The position numbers were made by a program, and so were the translations under genes. A DNA stretch of 7,152 nt from positions 1 to 7,152 of the forward strand of contig JAPLIW010000302.1 of NCBI GenBank assembly GCA_026388915.1, given 5' to 3'. Under the pieces are notes generated by a model that saw only the letters and a program-made list of their open reading frames with translations, was not told the origin of the DNA and did not search any database. The number at the start of each line of letters is the position of its first letter. Positions within the stretch are counted from its first letter, which is position 1. This document shows positions 5,064 to 7,152 of this stretch, in pieces. Source of the DNA: Deltaproteobacteria bacterium. GTDB lineage: Bacteria > Desulfobacterota > SM23-61.

Positions 5064-6232
5064 TGAAACCGACAAACCAGATTCCGGCCGAAAAACCGCA
5101 GTTTATTGAGAGAATTCTGGATCTGGCGGCTCTGGTGGAGAAAAAATCTTATTTTCTCTTCGGCCCCCGGCAGACCGGGAAAACTTCTTTGATTCGTCAT
5201 TCTCTTCCCCGGGTGCCCTTCTATGATCTTCTCGATACTTCCATGTATCTGGCTCTAAGCCAGAATCCGGGGCGCCTGGCCCAGGAGCTCACCGGAAGAG
5301 ATCCCATCGTTGTGATCGATGAAATTCAGCGCTTGCCGGTCCTTCTCGATGAGGTTCATCGGCTCATTGAAGATCGGAGAATTCGGTTCCTGCTGACCGG
5401 GTCCAGTGCCCGCAAACTTCGCCGCGGCGGAGTCAATCTTTTGGGAGGCCGGGCCCGAACGATGTACATGCATCCCTTAACCTACCGGGAACTGGGAAGC
5501 GGTTTCGACCTTCTCCGCGCTATCCAGCGAGGCCTTCTTCCGTCCATATATTTTTCGGATGACCCGCAAGCCGACCTGCAGGCTTACGCGGGCCTTTACC
5601 TCCAGCAGGAAATTTTGGCTGAGGGGCTGACGAGGAATTTGCCCGCTTTCAGCCGTTTCCTAAAGGTGGCCGCCTTTTGCAATGGGACCATCGTGAATTT
5701 CACGAACGTGGCCAATGATGCTCAGGTTGCCCGAACGACCATCTATGAATACTTCGGGATTCTGAAGGATACCCTGATTCTGAATGAGCTACCGCCCTGG
5801 CGCAAGTCCATCAAGAGAAAGCCTTTGGCCTCGTCGAAGTATTATTTTTTCGATGTAGGTGTAGTGGCGGCCCTTCAAGGCCGCGAGTTCAGGTACAGGA
5901 CCCCCGAATTTGGCGAGGCCTTCGAGACCTACTTGATGCACGAGCTGACCGCCCACCGGGATTACGTCTCCGGAGAGTCCTTGAGTTTCTGGCGTTCTAC
6001 ATCGGGACTGGAGGTGGATTTCATCATCGGGGATCACACGGCAGTGGAAACGAAAGCCAAGGAGAACCTTTCCGGGCAGGACCTGAAATCGTTGCGCGCC
6101 ATTGCCGAGGAGAAAAAATTGAAACGCTATCTTTGCGTCTGTCTTGAGCCCCGCCCCCGGAAAATCGAAAATATCATGGTTCTCCCCCTTTCCCGGTTTC
6201 TGGATTCCCTTTGGGCCGGAGAATATTCGTAG
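5045..6232 (+). CDS. AAA+ ATPase with DUF4143-type C-terminal domain
   Basis: A protein of 395 aa. The N-terminal AAA_14-type ATPase shows Walker A GPRQTGKTS (40-48, with K46 and T47), Walker B PIVVIDE (87-93, D92/E93) and a sensor-1-like FLLTGSS (115-121). A winged-helix-like segment follows at about 218-245 (NFTNVANDAQVARTTIYEYF). The C-terminal DUF4143 part resembles a PD-(D/E)XK nuclease fold: E294, D325 (GLEVDFII) and E335-T-K337. Members of this family are widespread, often multicopy, and of unknown cellular role; mobility or defence links are speculative. The start is uncertain: ATGs occur at 5045, 5057 and 5063, none with a Shine-Dalgarno sequence, and a palindrome covers all three. 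The length is normal for the family and both catalytic motifs look intact. It is flanked by the regulator gene and by a decayed copy of that gene's 3' end, suggesting insertion or rearrangement here. Confidence 0.85.
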   Translation: MSCYMTMKPTNQIPAEKPQFIERILDLAALVEKKSYFLFGPRQTGKTSLIRHSLPRVPFYDLLDTSMYLALSQNPGRLAQELTGRDPIVVIDEIQRLPVLLDEVHRLIEDRRIRFLLTGSSARKLRRGGVNLLGGRARTMYMHPLTYRELGSGFDLLRAIQRGLLPSIYFSDDPQADLQAYAGLYLQQEILAEGLTRNLPAFSRFLKVAAFCNGTIVNFTNVANDAQVARTTIYEYFGILKDTLILNELPPWRKSIKRKPLASSKYYFFDVGVVAALQGREFRYRTPEFGEAFETYLMHELTAHRDYVSGESLSFWRSTSGLEVDFIIGDHTAVETKAKENLSGQDLKSLRAIAEEKKLKRYLCVCLEPRPRKIENIMVLPLSRFLDSLWAGEYS

Positions 6233-6310
6233 GAAAACGCGGGAAGGGGTCAGTCCATGAATTTAGGAATATCCTCTGCTGTATGTCCTCTCCATGATTT
6301 CCACGGCTAA

Positions 6311-6481
6311 TCAGGAAGAGAAATGCGGTCAATCATTGGATACCCTTTTTCTGCCATTTCCCAAGTTCTGCCGGAAATGACTCGCGACAGGCTCATCAGG
6401 TCGAACGGCCCACGCCAGATCCAGTTATTGGACCGCAAAGGTCTGGAAGAGCTGGCCAGCGGGGAGAGGCGCCTGGCTTAA
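6311..6481 (+). pseudogene. Remnant of a second Crp/Fnr regulator gene (DNA-binding C-terminus)
   Basis: 57 codons are readable as a diverged copy of the end of the regulator at 4286-4987. The last 22 residues (QIQLLDRKGLEELASGERRLA region) match it at all but two positions, with a stop at the same place. Upstream, TRDRLIRSNGPRQ aligns with TREGFIKSNRPRQ, and MRSIIGY aligns with LASLLGT. By hand count the final 69 nt are about 90% identical and the last 117 nt about 79%. Many differences are synonymous, so it was once a functional protein. A TAA (6308-6310) and loss of similarity mark the left edge; the sensor domain is absent. No start codon with a ribosome site precedes it. Confidence 0.8.
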
Positions 6482-6611
6482 AGACAGTGCCGAGATGGGC
6501 TATGAAAATAAGCAGGACATCGAGATTGATAGATTACGTTTCGAGATCAAAGAATCTTGCGGGCCATGTGATGGAAAGCCGTCGGTGAAAAATTCACCTG
6601 CTACGGTTGAG
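6482..6611. other. Intergenic stretch, no recognised gene
   Basis: A plus-strand ORF begins with ATG at 6495 and runs to 6746, but its second half is antisense to the gene at 6612-7019. Its first 40 codons (MGYENKQDIEIDRL onward) resemble nothing I recognise and have no clear ribosome site. The stretch may be debris from the same rearrangement that left the regulator remnant. Confidence 0.4.
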
Positions 6612-7019
6612 TCAGGGGATGCCTATTTTGCATCCCTTTTCATAAAGAGTTTGTTCAAGCGACTTCGGCTTGAGGCTTTGCCATTTCTCCTCTGTATTAT
6701 CAGAAATCAAAATTTTCTCATCTTTGGAATAGGCTATTTTCGATAACCTACGGATCTTTTTGTCTGCGCAGTTTATTTCCCACAAACGTTTTGAATAGAC
6801 TAAATTCTCCAACCCCTTTCCGGCTTGCTTTATGCTTTCTTTCGAATGAACCATTTTTGCCCAACCTCTAATTGTATCCTTTGCTGGACGATTTATACTC
6901 TCCGCATCATAATAAAAAACTCCACTTTCATTCTTCCCATAGAGTTTCCAATCCTCTCCCCATGCTTCCATTAACCCCCAAAGAAGAAAGCTAACAAATA
7001 AACTCAAAAGGCATTTCAT
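6612..7019 (-). CDS. Small secreted protein, Adhesin_E-like family
   Basis: A protein of 135 aa with a signal peptide: MKCLLSLFVSFLLWGLMEAWG, a hydrophobic core after one lysine, and a probable cut after AWG at 21-22, giving a periplasmic or exported product of about 114 aa. The only early cysteine (C3) is before the hydrophobic core, so it is not a lipobox. The mature part has the pattern of the surface-adhesin protein E-like family: EDWKLYGKNESGVFYYDAESI near the start, a central tryptophan (W53), then LWEINCADKKIRRLS. C84 and C130 could form a disulfide. Proteins of this kind are common and mostly uncharacterised in deltaproteobacteria; adhesion is not shown. GGGGG lies 5-6 nt before the ATG, a weak ribosome site. 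The gene is visibly more A/T-rich than hcp and its neighbours. Confidence 0.75.
   Translation of the reverse strand: MKCLLSLFVSFLLWGLMEAWGEDWKLYGKNESGVFYYDAESINRPAKDTIRGWAKMVHSKESIKQAGKGLENLVYSKRLWEINCADKKIRRLSKIAYSKDEKILISDNTEEKWQSLKPKSLEQTLYEKGCKIGIP
6616..6636 (+). terminator. Weak terminator-like hairpin at the 3' end of the secreted-protein gene
   Basis: The inverted repeat GGGATGC-ctatttt-GCATCCC is followed by TTTT on the plus strand. It would act on plus-strand transcripts coming from the ATPase direction, and it overlaps the last codons of the convergent minus-strand gene. The T-run is only four bases, so strength is doubtful. Confidence 0.35.
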
Positions 7020-7122
7020 TTTTTACCCCCTTTTCTGGAGCATGGGAAAAAAATAAACCCCACTCCTCTCTTGAGAAAGAAATGAGGTTTCAATTCAGAG
7101 CCATGCGACACCTCTGATACTC

Positions 7123-7136
7123 ATTTGACATCAAAT
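7123..7136. promoter_or_regulatory. Small palindrome upstream of the secreted-protein gene
   Basis: ATTTGA-CA-TCAAAT is a 6-bp-arm inverted repeat about 105 nt upstream of the start at 7019. It is shorter than the TTGACnnnnGTCAA boxes (two bases between arms, not four), so it is not counted as the same operator. A regulatory role is possible but unproven. Confidence 0.25.
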
Positions 7137-7152
7137 ATAGAGTAATGGTATG

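Noticed and set aside
6495..6746. 83-codon plus-strand ORF
   Set aside because: It overlaps the convergent secreted-protein gene, lacks a ribosome site and matches no family I recognise.
7123..7136. Third HcpR/Fnr box
   Set aside because: The arms are separated by two bases rather than four and lack the TTGAC/GTCAA pattern.

Overview
The window looks like part of the chromosome of an anaerobic deltaproteobacterium (Desulfobacterota, perhaps a syntroph or sulfate reducer) from an uncultured or draft genome. The reasons are the gene set (a class I hybrid cluster protein, a small siroheme/ferredoxin protein and an HcpR-like Crp/Fnr regulator), the fairly high GC of the core genes, and the many dispersed palindromic repeats typical of such genomes. 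Taxonomy is inferred from gene content only.

Layout. Bases 1-445 hold only repeats: a pair of GC-rich hairpins (1-76), a short hairpin (97-142), a 147-bp MITE-like element (154-300) and A/T-rich filler. A zinc-ribbon plus HD-domain protein is on the minus strand (446-1204). A second repeat island (1222-1610) contains a 137-bp MITE-like element with the same two hairpins in opposite orientation. Next, on the minus strand, come hcp (1611-3254) and a PCP_red/siroheme/2x[4Fe-4S] protein (3368-4153). The Crp/Fnr-family regulator (4286-4987, plus) diverges from them. Downstream on the plus strand is an AAA+ ATPase with a DUF4143-type C-terminus (5045-6232), then a decayed second copy of the regulator's DNA-binding end (6311-6481). 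The right end carries an A/T-richer gene for a small secreted Adhesin_E-like protein (6612-7019, minus).

How the core works together. Two near-identical palindromes, TTGACTCAAGTCAA and TTGACTTAAGTCAA, lie upstream of hcp and of the siroheme protein. Each is followed at exactly the same distance by a -10-like hexamer, so both sites fall at -41.5, the geometry of a class II Crp/Fnr-activated promoter. The regulator gene starts beside the second box. The simplest reading is an HcpR-type nitrosative-stress regulon: the regulator senses NO or related species and switches on Hcp and the siroheme protein. The HD protein may be linked by position, but a 400-bp repeat island separates it.

The main anomaly is that hcp is interrupted by a single in-frame TAG at codon 439. 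The remaining 108 codons continue in the same frame, are well conserved, and contain three active-site residues. It could be a sequencing error, a very recent null mutation, or stop-codon recoding; the sequence alone cannot decide. No tRNA, rRNA or CRISPR array was seen.
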